A DNA stretch of 46,261 bases from a virus. Position 1 is the stretch's first letter, and every line of letters starts with the position of its first letter. The translations under genes were made by a program, and so were the position numbers. A model generated the notes under the pieces. The model saw only the letters and a program-made list of their open reading frames with translations, was not told the origin of the DNA and did not search any database. Shown here in pieces: positions 8,011 to 16,696 of this stretch. The stretch spans positions 1 to 46,261 of IMG/VR virus record IMGVR_UViG_3300029259_000671; one strand, 5' to 3'.

Positions 8011-8570
8011 CTAGCTTTTCATAAACTCTTTCCAGCCTTTCGCGTCTGCTTGTGACACTCGCATTGCAATAGCCATATCCTTGATACTTTGCTGTTTATC
8101 TTTGGCTAGCGCCTTGGATAACTCCCACCATTCGCCAAACGCCATATCTAAGACATCGTGCTCTCTGAGTCCGATTTTGTAGAATGGTAGTAAGCTGTCG
8201 AACCAAGTAACGCTAACTGTGCCCCCAGACTTTTTAGGGGAATGAAAATCTGACGCATAAAAAAATCGCCACTATGGGCGACGACCTCCTGCATCACTGT
8301 GAGCATTTCAAGCGGCTCAAGCTCTCGATAAAAGGTAGGCGTTTGGTCTGTTAGTACCGATGCCAGTATGACCGTCTCATCTGTGTAGCTGCCGATGAGT
8401 GCCAGTAACTCACTATCAGGTAGTCCTTTATTTGCTTTTACGATACGCTCAAACTCAGCGACAAAAGGTGTAAACGCTCGTGTCACCTCGTTTAAGTTCT
8501 TAACTTTCACGCGCTTGATCGTAATATCAGTATCAGCGACGCGGATCACTTTATCTATTTTGTCTGTCAT
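8011..8570 (-). CDS. Tail assembly chaperone, frameshifted long form (gpGT-like)
   Basis: Translation of the 140-residue chaperone followed by a -1 slip at T TTT TTT (8265-8259) gives a 186-residue fusion: residues 1-104 are shared and 82 new residues follow (from YASDFHSP to KGWKEFMKS, stop at 8011). The -1 frame is open across the whole overlap and its product, including LPFYKIGLREHDVLDMAF, is well formed. The gene pair lies upstream of the tape measure, as G and G-T do in lambda, where the long form bridges tape measure and tail tube protein during assembly. Frameshifting is inferred from the heptamer and the open frame. Confidence 0.75.
8148..8570 (-). CDS. Tail assembly chaperone, short form (gpG-like)
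   Basis: A 140-residue cytoplasmic protein expected to coat the tape measure protein during tail assembly. Only position, size and the overlapping second frame identify it; no enzymatic motif is seen. The ATG at 8570 lies 1 bp after the stop of the upstream 77-residue gene, so the two are probably translated together. The sequence after residue 104 (MRQIFIPLKSL...) is used only when no frameshift happens. Confidence 0.75.
   Translation of the reverse strand: MTDKIDKVIRVADTDITIKRVKVKNLNEVTRAFTPFVAEFERIVKANKGLPDSELLALIGSYTDETVILASVLTDQTPTFYRELEPLEMLTVMQEVVAHSGDFFMRQIFIPLKSLGAQLALLGSTAYYHSTKSDSESTMS
8259..8265 (-). promoter_or_regulatory. Programmed -1 ribosomal frameshift site T TTT TTT
   Basis: Seven consecutive T on the minus strand lie in phase with codons Phe103-Phe104 of the chaperone (GAT TTT TTT ATG), matching the X XXY YYZ slippery pattern perfectly. 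Slipping back one base continues TAT GCG TCA GAT and stays open for 82 codons. Confidence 0.7.
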
Positions 8571-8571
8571 G

Positions 8572-8805
8572 TTAAACCTCTATTTCAACAAAGGGTAAAT
8601 CAGGTGCTTCACTGACTATCTGCCCATCACGTATGAATACTTTAGATTGCAGCTCGTAAGCCGCACTTGATTGTACGATGGTATTGCCGCCACCCTGCAT
8701 GGTAACGGTGTAGTTTGAGCCTTGTCTATCAATGACAGTGGCAAGCTGCTTAGCACCTTGCTCGGTCACGCCTTTGAATAACTGCCATAAGTTGCCGCTT
8801 GCCAT
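8572..8805 (-). CDS. Small phage structural/assembly protein (hypothetical)
   Basis: A 77-residue protein of unknown function, rich in short beta-prone segments (NYTVTMQGGGNTIVQ, KVFIRDGQIVSEAP). Its ATG overlaps the stop of the upstream 690-residue tail protein by one base (TAATG) and it is followed after 1 bp by the tail chaperone, so it belongs to the tail block. The sequence looks like a small virion or assembly component, but I do not recognise a family. Confidence 0.7.
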   Translation of the reverse strand: MASGNLWQLFKGVTEQGAKQLATVIDRQGSNYTVTMQGGGNTIVQSSAAYELQSKVFIRDGQIVSEAPDLPFVEIEV

Positions 8806-10877
8806 TAGACAGACTCCTTATCAAAGTGACGCTCAACATCAATAGACTGGTCAATCTCTAACGCTCGATTGCTCGATAGGCGACCTGTGATGGTCGTACC
8901 TCTGACCATGCCAATCCATGACTCGCCATCATTAACACCGATAAGCGTTGACGGCTTTAACACGCCTACATCACCGTGCAAGGGCATTGATATACCAATG
9001 TTGCCGATGTCACCAGTGTCGCTTAGTATCATCTTACCGCGACTAATAGCGGCGTCTTGGTCGGTCATTAAGTCACTCGTGACCATTGGTGGCTGATAAC
9101 CGCCTGCTGTACCTCTACGCTTAATCAAAGCACCGATACCGCCCTCATTCTCACCATAGATAGTCACGCCATTGTATGCAGGCTTATTGACACGGCCCCG
9201 ACTGCGGCTGGTGATAAGCGACATTGGTAAGTTGATACTAGGCGTTTGTGATGCCCATTCCCATGATGGTATTGGATAATGAGCCAGTACATGGATAATA
9301 TCCTCACTCATGTGAGCATTGACAAACCCACCTGCCGCTTCAGCTATCCACTGCAATGAGTTGATAGGCGTCTTGTTTGAGTAGCCGTAAGTGTTGGCTG
9401 GTATTTGCCAACCATTGGCCCCTCCAAGCTGCCAATCCAATGTAAAGCCTGATGGTACGCCAAAGCGGTTTAACTCGTCTTCAGCAATCTGTCTTGCGCT
9501 CATAGCTGTGTCGTACTTAAAGCCACGTTGCGCTGAATATGGACTCGCTAAGAGCATTGCGCGTGACTTACCTTTGATCGTTAAGCTACTCTCGCCAAAC
9601 GACACGCTATCATCGCAACTATCTAAGATAAAGCGCCATAGATTGCCGTTACAAATGAAATCAACACCGATGCGCTGCTCATGTGCCGTATCGACTTTTG
9701 ATAGCTCTGATAGCGGCACAGTCGCACTAAATGACCATGTATAGCTGTTGCTATCAATGCCCACGCTAAAGCCTAGCATCTTAATCTCACGCCCATCATC
9801 TGAGCGCACTAATGACACACTGTTTGTCACAAATATAACTCCTTTTGATGGTTGTACTGGTTTGCAGTCAAAACCAAAATGTAGCGTTGTATCAACATTG
9901 AGCCATTTACACCTAAAATCTAAGATTGTGCTTACATCAAATTCAGGATCAGGCGGCCTATCAGGGTCTTGTCTGTCAGGGTCAATAACTACAACAATAA
10001 AACGCTCTGAGTATGCAGAATAAATAACCTTGGCATACTCTCGTTTTACATCAAAGTCTGACGCAATAACTTGTGCCATATCGCTTTTATAACTACGATA
10101 CTTACCAATCCAGTCTGCGCCTTCGTAAACAATCTGACGCTCAGTTTGTCGCTTGAGCATGGCTTCAAATCCAAACCATGAGCCAATACTGACGTGCTTA
10201 GCGCCCTCATTACTAACTTGCTTATTATGTGATACAAATAACTGAGACTCGTAAAGCTGCTTGCTGTCTGTACCAATGAGCTTGCTTTGCTCAGATAGCA
10301 ATGTACTGCTAATGCTTATCTTATTGTTTTGCTCAAAAACTGACTGGTTGTCAGTACCTATTAGTTTTGATTGCTGCCAATCGGTTTGAATATCGCCTGA
10401 TAATAAATTGTTTTGCTCAAAACCTGTTTGCTTGTCGATAGTGGCAATCTTGCTATTCTGCACATCACTACTGACTTCGTGCCTTGCTAACCTATCGACA
10501 TTACTGTCGTAACCCGCTGTACCACTAGCCTTGGCGTTTAGCTCGTAAAAACCATTAACTGCAATACCTATTACTGGCTTTTCAGCAGTCATTAATCCTG
10601 ACGCCAACACTTTTATATCACCGCTTATAGCGATGCTGACTGGCGATTCGCCAACATCTATACCACCCGATGCTGTGACAGCAACATTGGCAGATATAAA
10701 GACACTAACGTCCTTGTTCTCGTCCGAACCACCTGTCTTATCAAGCTCTAATTGAGTAGATGGCTGCCAAACCTCGTTAAAATTTAGCAGCGTATTAGGT
10801 CTAAAATTTGTAAATTCTAAATCATTGTTACTGTCTGATAAGTGCGTAAACTTTAAATCAGGCTTATTATCAGACAT
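8805..10877 (-). CDS. Large tail protein with 14-residue repeats and a hub/late-control-like C-terminus
   Basis: A 690-residue tail component. Residues 58-122 hold three beta-rich repeats of about 22 residues (VSVFISANVAVTASGG, VSIAISGDIKVLASG, VIGIAVNGFYELNAKASG). Residues 127-294 are about twelve tandem 14-residue units, most ending in Glu or Gln. Residues 300-680 look like a folded baseplate or tail-hub domain (WIAEAAGGFVNAHMSEDIIHVLAHYP, DQDAAISRGKMILSD) resembling phage tail proteins of the late-control type. It overlaps the 77-residue gene by 1 bp. It may be a central tail-tip protein with a repetitive extension; exact identity is not certain. Confidence 0.75.
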   Translation of the reverse strand: MSDNKPDLKFTHLSDSNNDLEFTNFRPNTLLNFNEVWQPSTQLELDKTGGSDENKDVSVFISANVAVTASGGIDVGESPVSIAISGDIKVLASGLMTAEKPVIGIAVNGFYELNAKASGTAGYDSNVDRLARHEVSSDVQNSKIATIDKQTGFEQNNLLSGDIQTDWQQSKLIGTDNQSVFEQNNKISISSTLLSEQSKLIGTDSKQLYESQLFVSHNKQVSNEGAKHVSIGSWFGFEAMLKRQTERQIVYEGADWIGKYRSYKSDMAQVIASDFDVKREYAKVIYSAYSERFIVVVIDPDRQDPDRPPDPEFDVSTILDFRCKWLNVDTTLHFGFDCKPVQPSKGVIFVTNSVSLVRSDDGREIKMLGFSVGIDSNSYTWSFSATVPLSELSKVDTAHEQRIGVDFICNGNLWRFILDSCDDSVSFGESSLTIKGKSRAMLLASPYSAQRGFKYDTAMSARQIAEDELNRFGVPSGFTLDWQLGGANGWQIPANTYGYSNKTPINSLQWIAEAAGGFVNAHMSEDIIHVLAHYPIPSWEWASQTPSINLPMSLITSRSRGRVNKPAYNGVTIYGENEGGIGALIKRRGTAGGYQPPMVTSDLMTDQDAAISRGKMILSDTGDIGNIGISMPLHGDVGVLKPSTLIGVNDGESWIGMVRGTTITGRLSSNRALEIDQSIDVERHFDKESV
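9996..10499 (-). repeat. Tandem 14-residue coding repeats in the tail protein
   Basis: About twelve consecutive 42-bp units encode 14-residue repeats at residues 127-294. The pattern is x-[SNA]-[KN]-[LIV]-[IAV]-x-x-D/S-x-[KQ]-x-x-aromatic-E. Clear copies are QSKLIGTDNQSVFE, QNNKISISSTLLSE, QSKLIGTDSKQLYE, SQLFVSHNKQVSNE and GAKHVSIGSWFGFE. The central copies are also similar in DNA (repeated TTGTTTTGCTCAAAA on the plus strand). Confidence 0.8.
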
Positions 10878-10886
10878 AGCACACCT

Positions 10887-11228
10887 TTAAATAGTAATGG
10901 TCAAACTCGATAGGCTGACATAGCCCCCAGCGTATATCTCAGGTTTATCTAACGCAATCTCAGAGCCAACATCGAACGTAATATCACTACCTGCGCTATT
11001 GGTCAGTTTTGCAGTCGTAGGCAATCCTGATTTGGTGGCAAGCACTTTAGTGGGTAAGTTAAAAGCGATAACACCCCCTGTTATACTTGCATCAATAGGG
11101 TTTGGCATATCAAAAACAGCTGCGCTATCTGCACCAATGTAAATAGTTAAGATAGTATCAGTGCCGATGTTTAATCTATCTGCTAAACCTTGCAGCATTG
11201 CGTTTTTATCCTCAACACTTAATATCAT
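10887..11228 (-). CDS. Phage tail/virion protein, hypothetical
   Basis: A 113-residue protein of unknown function. The N-terminus is helical (SVEDKNAMLQGLADRLN) and the rest is beta-prone (ILTIYIGADSAAVFDMPNP, GGYVSLSSLTITI). Its ATG overlaps the TGA of the upstream gene (ATGA), a sign of coupled translation, and it is followed after 9 bp by the 690-residue tail protein. It is probably a small tail-tip or fibre-associated component. Confidence 0.7.
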   Translation of the reverse strand: MILSVEDKNAMLQGLADRLNIGTDTILTIYIGADSAAVFDMPNPIDASITGGVIAFNLPTKVLATKSGLPTTAKLTNSAGSDITFDVGSEIALDKPEIYAGGYVSLSSLTITI

Positions 11229-11563
11229 GACGTTACCTCATTTGCTGGTATCAAGTCTTGCACGACAGCATTATATTGAGCTGCGCTCATATCTTCATCT
11301 AGTGACACAACATAGTATTTTTTACTATCATCAAGGCCATTAATAACATAATTGCCATTTGCGTCTGACCACGTTGAGCCAACCAATACACCGGTATCCC
11401 TTTGATGACACAAGACGCGCCTTGATGCAGGCACACCTTGCTCTAATACCTTGCCAGTAATAACACCTGAATACTTAGGGCCATGCAGATCGCTTATGTC
11501 CATAACGCCAATTTTAAAAACAGGTATTAAATCAGGATAAATACCAACTTTAGTAAAATCCAT
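11225..11563 (-). CDS. Small tail protein with carboxypeptidase-regulatory-like beta domain
   Basis: A 112-residue protein. Residues 32-90 (SGVITGKVLEQGVPASRRV to GNYVINGLDDSKKYYVVSLD) have the G-x-V-x-x-x-G-x-P pattern, a TxxDANGNY turn and the closing tyrosine strand of the carboxypeptidase-regulatory/prealbumin-like beta-sandwich. Phages use such domains as spacer or sugar-binding modules on tail fibres. It overlaps the next gene by 4 bp (ATGA) and lies 3 bp downstream of the 416-residue tail protein. Confidence 0.7.
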   Translation of the reverse strand: MDFTKVGIYPDLIPVFKIGVMDISDLHGPKYSGVITGKVLEQGVPASRRVLCHQRDTGVLVGSTWSDANGNYVINGLDDSKKYYVVSLDEDMSAAQYNAVVQDLIPANEVTS

Positions 11564-11566
11564 TTT

Positions 11567-12817
11567 TTAAGCCCTCATGTCAAAAGCAATAGCACCTTGA
11601 TAGTTTTGTCCGGATGACCCTCCGGTTCTTGCCGAAACAGCTATAAACATAACATCATCAATAATACCCAAGTCCAATGCTTTACCATTAACAGCAAATG
11701 GCAGTAGCATCAGCCTTGGCATGCGCGCTCTTACGCCTGATGATGTATATGCGTAAGCAGGACACGCCAATAGCGAGCCTGTCACAGAGCTAATTGACTG
11801 AAAGCCAGCAACGCTAGAGTATCCACTGGAAACATCACCTATAATTCCAGCATAACCTACACTACCCCCCGTAGCTCCTGAAGCACCTGAATGAGTACCA
11901 ATAAAATAAAAAGTCCTGTTTGAGCCACTCTCGTAAACGGATATTTTAGAGCCACTGCTAGAAAAGAACATAGTCGCTGCATCGTTAGCGGTTTCTGACG
12001 CTTTTAATATGCAATTATGCGTGTCACTACCGTTTAATTTATCCATATCTCCGAACGCAAAAAAATCACGTAACTGTCTATCGTTAGGGAACCAAGTATT
12101 GAAGAAATAAAAGTATTTACCATTACCAATAATAATCCATGATAACTGCGCCGATGAGTCCACTTCTCTTGTTTTTAAATGCTCTCTTGATTCATACCAA
12201 AACAGGCTGCCATTGGGGTTAGTCGGTCTGTTATGTATAGAGGCGAAATAATCCCCTATAGGCGCACCTGTTTCATCAATTCCAGTACAAGCCGTAACCA
12301 TCGCACGCCTAGCAGGACTTGTTGAGCTATACCCTGCTCCCGTTGGATATGACATATCAAGGTGCAAAACTGTCTTTGTTGATGTTGGGTCTTTGCTTCG
12401 ATACCCTCTAATTAATGGCTTTGTGTTACCAATAACCGACTCGAAACCTAAAGGTGATACCTTTGTTTTTACAACGCCAGTCGTATTTGTTACGCCTGAT
12501 ATTTTTAGTGTTAGGGTATCTATGGTTTGGCTGATAATTCTATGTGAGCCGTTGAGTAAAGGGTCGTCTGACCCGCTAACAGTTATTTTTTGCTTGAGTG
12601 CGTAACCATGAGGTAAGCCAAAAGTCAAAATAACATTACTGCCGTCAATAGTGACGGACGCAACTGTCTGCACGTTAAAGCCATCAACCAAGCAGGCATC
12701 TAGCATTACTAGCATCTGACCGTTTGGCGTACTACCTAGCGCATTAAGTACAGTTGCACCTAACTGCCCTGAGTGCATCCATGTAAAATCATCACCTATC
12801 GGCTGTCTATCAAACAT
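11567..12817 (-). CDS. Tail tip/fibre-type structural protein
   Basis: A 416-residue protein, probably part of the tail tip or a side fibre. The region from residue 50 to 115 carries a beta-strand pattern seen in phage tail proteins (ASVTIDGSNVILTFGLPHGY, VSGSDDPLLNGSHRIISQ). The C-terminal half is glycine/serine-rich and beta-prone (STGYAGIIGDVSSGYSSVAG type), with no obvious enzyme motif. It sits 2 bp downstream of the giant tail protein gene, in a run of tightly packed tail genes. The function is inferred from position and composition. Confidence 0.7.
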   Translation of the reverse strand: MFDRQPIGDDFTWMHSGQLGATVLNALGSTPNGQMLVMLDACLVDGFNVQTVASVTIDGSNVILTFGLPHGYALKQKITVSGSDDPLLNGSHRIISQTIDTLTLKISGVTNTTGVVKTKVSPLGFESVIGNTKPLIRGYRSKDPTSTKTVLHLDMSYPTGAGYSSTSPARRAMVTACTGIDETGAPIGDYFASIHNRPTNPNGSLFWYESREHLKTREVDSSAQLSWIIIGNGKYFYFFNTWFPNDRQLRDFFAFGDMDKLNGSDTHNCILKASETANDAATMFFSSSGSKISVYESGSNRTFYFIGTHSGASGATGGSVGYAGIIGDVSSGYSSVAGFQSISSVTGSLLACPAYAYTSSGVRARMPRLMLLPFAVNGKALDLGIIDDVMFIAVSARTGGSSGQNYQGAIAFDMRA

Positions 12818-12819
12818 AC

Positions 12820-15800
12820 TTAAACCCTCTCTCTATCAATGTTGGCATGATAACCAATAGTAAAATCATAATTATCTGAACTGCTGCCTTGGTGCTGTTG
12901 AATAGCGTTACCAATCCATATCGGGTATTTTGCCGATGCCGTATTGAATCTCACCACGTTATTTGCTGACCAACCGCTACCCCACGCTTCTTGCGGTATC
13001 GTAAAATATGGCTGCCCTGTCATTGGGTTGAGTGGGCTTGTAGTGGTTGACGTTGAGCCAATACCAATCTCACCAACTGTTTCGCCGATGATCCTAAATG
13101 ATGTTGAGCCTGTAAACACTAGCGCCCATCGTTCCTCGATTGCATCGCGGTTAGTCACCACGATAGGATTATTAGTAATCTGTAGCTGCGATGTTGTAGC
13201 ATCACCAATCAGCGTATTACTCCAAACACTGCCCCATGATTTTTGACCAAAGACGTTATACGCGCGCGCTTGCATATCACCTGCTAATAGCATTGAGCTA
13301 AAGACGGCTGCGGTGCTGTAATCATGCGTGATAGGCGTTGATAGTGTCACACGACCGGATATATCCGTTTCAATAACTAGCGCAATATCCATAATTCGAT
13401 ACTTTGCCGTCAGTGGTGCGGTATAAAATGACATATCGAACATATCGTTGAGCGTCAAAGTACCTGCGTCAAGGTCAGCATCAAGATAATCAAAGCTAAC
13501 TTTCTTACCTGTGCTGTCGACTACATTCACGTCAGACAATCGCTCAAAGCCCAAATCAAACGTATCATTAGGCGCATTGGTCGGTAGCTCCATCGCTTTT
13601 AGCTCAGTAATCGCAATGCTATCGCCTTTGCGTACAAATGGAACACGACCATCGGTAGGCAGGCGCACCGGATCAAGTCCGATAAGCTCTTTATCTAATG
13701 GCAAATAACTATAAGCAATGGCGTTATAGCGTATAGAGTCCGGCTTAACGTAAATCGGTTTATTGATATAGTTTGTGCCACTCTCCATGTAAATATTGGC
13801 AGCGTCATACCAGCTTTCATTTATGATACTAGGATTGGCTGTTACTCCTAGTTTTTCATAGAAATAAAGTAGCACTATGCCCGCTTTAAAATCGACTACA
13901 CCATGCGCGTATTTACTACCGGTTATATTGCCTTGATCGTCAGTCGCTAACAGTAATTTAGCGCCGTCTGCTAACTCACAACTAATCTGCAAAGACGCAT
14001 TTTTAAGTGGTGAGCTTGGTGTTCTAAATACAATATTAGCAAGTGGCGCAGGGTCATTTTCACGAACCATGCTTAGTAATTCAGCACTATTTGCCACGCC
14101 CACAGTCCAAGAGTTTAGACTGACAATGCCTGAGCGATAGTCAATAGTGCCGACCTTGACTGAGCCATTAAAAATACTGCCGTCGGAATCCTTTAGATTG
14201 TCACCTATAGCTTTAAAGAAAACTGAATTTCGTACGATGGGTGAAACATCATCTTGACCTAGCAATATATTAAGCGACCTTGCGCTAACTGTTTTAGTTG
14301 CCAGCTCAGTCACACCTCCAGTATTAGCTTTCAACGTAACATCCGCGTAAGTTGCATTTAGTCCGTAAGACTTGTTGTACGGATAAGTGCCTGTCACCGT
14401 TACTAATTTCGAGCCAGACAATCCGTTCGCAAAATTAAACCCTGACTCCTGTCCAACATAAACACCTTTTGCTTCATAGTTTCTGTAAACCTCAAGAACA
14501 AAGTTAGCCTTTCCGATACTCTTATCAACAGCACTTGATGCTACATCGACTTTCCACGCATTAGCTGCGCCGCCCTCTCTGTAATTAACCCAAACTGTCG
14601 CATCATCTTTTGTTGTGCCATGATACATTTTGGTAACAACTAGCTTGTTAGTGCCAAGTGTGGATAAAACCACTTTAAGCGCCGCGCCCAACCCATCATA
14701 AAAAGCGACTTCAATATCCATATCGGATACGGTTTGCCCTAATTGCTGACTGCCTGTATAAACTGTCTTAAAGCCCTTGCTATCACCGTGAGTAGTCTGA
14801 CCTATATCTTGTGACGTAATTGCGCCTGAGTTCTTAAACTCCTGTTTAATCACGTTGTCTGCTGTTAGGCGTTGATACGATAATTCGATGTTATCAAGCG
14901 GCGCTAAGGTAATGTTAGGGGCAAGGTCAAGCTGCCCATTACTGTAACTGCCTGTAGCGTCACCTGTGATCGCAGTATTGTTTATGGTGGCGGTCTTATC
15001 CGCGCCCCATGTCGCTGTAATATCACCTACCACCTCGTCATCAATAACGATAGAGTGACTAGGCTTAGTAAGTATTTTCTGGCCATATTTAACTGAGCTT
15101 AAATCCACACCAAACGAGTACAGAATAAAACTACCTGCATCAGGAATGGCTGCTGTCGTTAATAAAACCGTTTTCCCTGATAACGTACCGCGTCCATTAC
15201 CGTCATCATCAACCAAGTTTCCGCGCCCATCGTCGTGAACATAATAAGCATCGCCGCCTACTGAGTAGCTAATCTTTAAGCTACTGGTTACCGGCTCAGC
15301 CATTAGCTCACGCACATAGTTATAACCCGCATTGTCACCTACAATTTGGTAGTCAGTTTGTGCTACGCGATTAAATTCTAATGCCGGTGTATAAGAGCCT
15401 GATATAGTGGTTTGACCTAAGTTTAACGTGCTGTACCAAGTAATCTGACCTGAGCTGTATTTGATTGACGCATACGCAGTGCTTGCGCTATCAACTAACT
15501 CACCATTGCGATCAATCAAACTTAGACCTGCGAACGCAAGACTTAACGAACCTGCTGCGATACCACTTGGCAGACTAAATGCTGTGTTAGGTGCAATATT
15601 TACAGATTGGCTAATAACAACTGCGCCGCCCCCTCGAACCTGTGTTGCCACCTGATTAGCGGGGTCACGCTGTAGTATTGGCGTTTCTACTTGCGTACTT
15701 GGCACAACTTGCGTATAGATGCTATTTAATCTCACTTGATTTGATTGCATGGCAACCACTGGATCAGCTAAGCGACTAGCACTGTAATACTTAGCGGCAT

Positions 15801-16485
15801 CAGCAATACGAGCCTCACGCAAGATAGCGCGTCTAGTCGTCGATGTATTCTGATAAAACTCTTGTACCGTCAATCCGTTAAATGACTTGTTTAATGTGTC
15901 GCCAAACTCAATCGTTGCAACTGTACGTGTTACTGTTTCACTTGCTGACTTTTGAAAACGTCGCTCTACCGTATCAACTTTAAGCGGACGGATATATTGA
16001 TAAAACTCGTCAGACTGCCCCTCATTTTGAACCAATACAAGTGGCTGACCGACTGCGGGTATTGGGTCTTTTGCATCTAATGAGATTTGGATAACTCGCT
16101 GACCTGCAAGTTGCGTCTCAAGCAAGTGACCTGCCCACTTGGTGCCAAAAGCCAAGTAGCTCTCAATCTTGTTCTGAGCATCTGAGCGTCTATCAGCAAA
16201 ACTCGTTGCTTTAAATGCAAAGACGCTGATATTTGGATTATCTGGCAGCTCAGTGAATAGCATACGAGTCGCTTGCAATAGCTCAGCATTAGCCGTCTTA
16301 ACTGCCAGTGATACTTTACGCAGACGTACACGACCAAGTAAGCGGTCAATATCAGATACATCAGGGAATAAGTTATTCGACACGCCATCGACTACTGCCT
16401 CGGCTGTTGGCAAGCCGCCACCCTCGTCTGTGTCGTTCATTACCTCAGATTTGAGGATTTCTAAATCGTTTTGAGTAATCGCCAT
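12820..16485 (-). CDS. Giant tail protein (putative baseplate/receptor-binding component)
   Basis: A 1221-residue protein, almost as large as the tape measure. The N-terminal 220 residues are helical and charged (DRLLGRVRLRKVSLAVKTANAE), perhaps the virion-attachment part. The remainder is beta-rich with recurring strand-turn-strand motifs in which a D/Y-x-x-x-G turn precedes a hydrophobic strand (TIDYRSGIVSLNSW, VDFKAGIVLLYFY, DADLDAGTLTLND). The start at 16485 is chosen over a TTG five codons upstream; a GGA lies about 7 nt before the ATG. A terminator lies just upstream. Tail baseplate or fibre protein is the likeliest role; I recognise no named family. Confidence 0.75.
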   Translation of the reverse strand: MAITQNDLEILKSEVMNDTDEGGGLPTAEAVVDGVSNNLFPDVSDIDRLLGRVRLRKVSLAVKTANAELLQATRMLFTELPDNPNISVFAFKATSFADRRSDAQNKIESYLAFGTKWAGHLLETQLAGQRVIQISLDAKDPIPAVGQPLVLVQNEGQSDEFYQYIRPLKVDTVERRFQKSASETVTRTVATIEFGDTLNKSFNGLTVQEFYQNTSTTRRAILREARIADAAKYYSASRLADPVVAMQSNQVRLNSIYTQVVPSTQVETPILQRDPANQVATQVRGGGAVVISQSVNIAPNTAFSLPSGIAAGSLSLAFAGLSLIDRNGELVDSASTAYASIKYSSGQITWYSTLNLGQTTISGSYTPALEFNRVAQTDYQIVGDNAGYNYVRELMAEPVTSSLKISYSVGGDAYYVHDDGRGNLVDDDGNGRGTLSGKTVLLTTAAIPDAGSFILYSFGVDLSSVKYGQKILTKPSHSIVIDDEVVGDITATWGADKTATINNTAITGDATGSYSNGQLDLAPNITLAPLDNIELSYQRLTADNVIKQEFKNSGAITSQDIGQTTHGDSKGFKTVYTGSQQLGQTVSDMDIEVAFYDGLGAALKVVLSTLGTNKLVVTKMYHGTTKDDATVWVNYREGGAANAWKVDVASSAVDKSIGKANFVLEVYRNYEAKGVYVGQESGFNFANGLSGSKLVTVTGTYPYNKSYGLNATYADVTLKANTGGVTELATKTVSARSLNILLGQDDVSPIVRNSVFFKAIGDNLKDSDGSIFNGSVKVGTIDYRSGIVSLNSWTVGVANSAELLSMVRENDPAPLANIVFRTPSSPLKNASLQISCELADGAKLLLATDDQGNITGSKYAHGVVDFKAGIVLLYFYEKLGVTANPSIINESWYDAANIYMESGTNYINKPIYVKPDSIRYNAIAYSYLPLDKELIGLDPVRLPTDGRVPFVRKGDSIAITELKAMELPTNAPNDTFDLGFERLSDVNVVDSTGKKVSFDYLDADLDAGTLTLNDMFDMSFYTAPLTAKYRIMDIALVIETDISGRVTLSTPITHDYSTAAVFSSMLLAGDMQARAYNVFGQKSWGSVWSNTLIGDATTSQLQITNNPIVVTNRDAIEERWALVFTGSTSFRIIGETVGEIGIGSTSTTTSPLNPMTGQPYFTIPQEAWGSGWSANNVVRFNTASAKYPIWIGNAIQQHQGSSSDNYDFTIGYHANIDRERV

Positions 16486-16512
16486 GTCGTCATCCGTCAA
16501 ATTTTAGGCATT

Positions 16513-16535
16513 AAAAAACCCACTACGAGAGTGGG
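16513..16535 (-). terminator. Rho-independent terminator upstream of the giant tail protein
   Basis: A perfect 6-bp stem CCCACT / AGTGGG with a 5-nt loop and six T on the minus strand, between the 34-residue gene and the 1221-residue gene. Confidence 0.8.
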
Positions 16536-16555
16536 CTGTGGTTTGCTTATCTGGT

Positions 16556-16660
16556 TTATTTTTTAATCTCGGCAATCAACTTTGCTGCTCTATCGTTAAT
16601 GCGCTTTTGACGCTCGATAGGTAGTGATGCCATGTATTCATCGAATGATACGGTTTTCAT
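16556..16660 (-). CDS. 34-residue peptide resembling the N-terminus of XRE-type antitoxins
   Basis: A very short open frame: MKTVSFDEYMASLPIERQ, then KRINDRAAKLIAEIKK, with AAGGAG correctly spaced upstream. The pattern F-x-x-Y/F-x-x-SLPxERQxRIxxRAxxLIAE is the usual helical N-terminus of HigA/XRE-type antitoxins and regulators, but the helix-turn-helix part that normally follows is missing; it ends in a stop and a terminator. It may be a remnant or a free-standing dimerisation helix. No toxin gene is adjacent. Confidence 0.6.
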   Translation of the reverse strand: MKTVSFDEYMASLPIERQKRINDRAAKLIAEIKK

Positions 16661-16696
16661 AATAACTCCTTGTAAATTATAGCCAATTATACCATT

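Noticed and set aside
8223-8234. A downstream G-rich or A-rich run in the chaperone gene as the frameshift site
   Set aside because: The codon phase does not give a proper X XXY YYZ heptamer; the T TTT TTT at 8259-8265 does.
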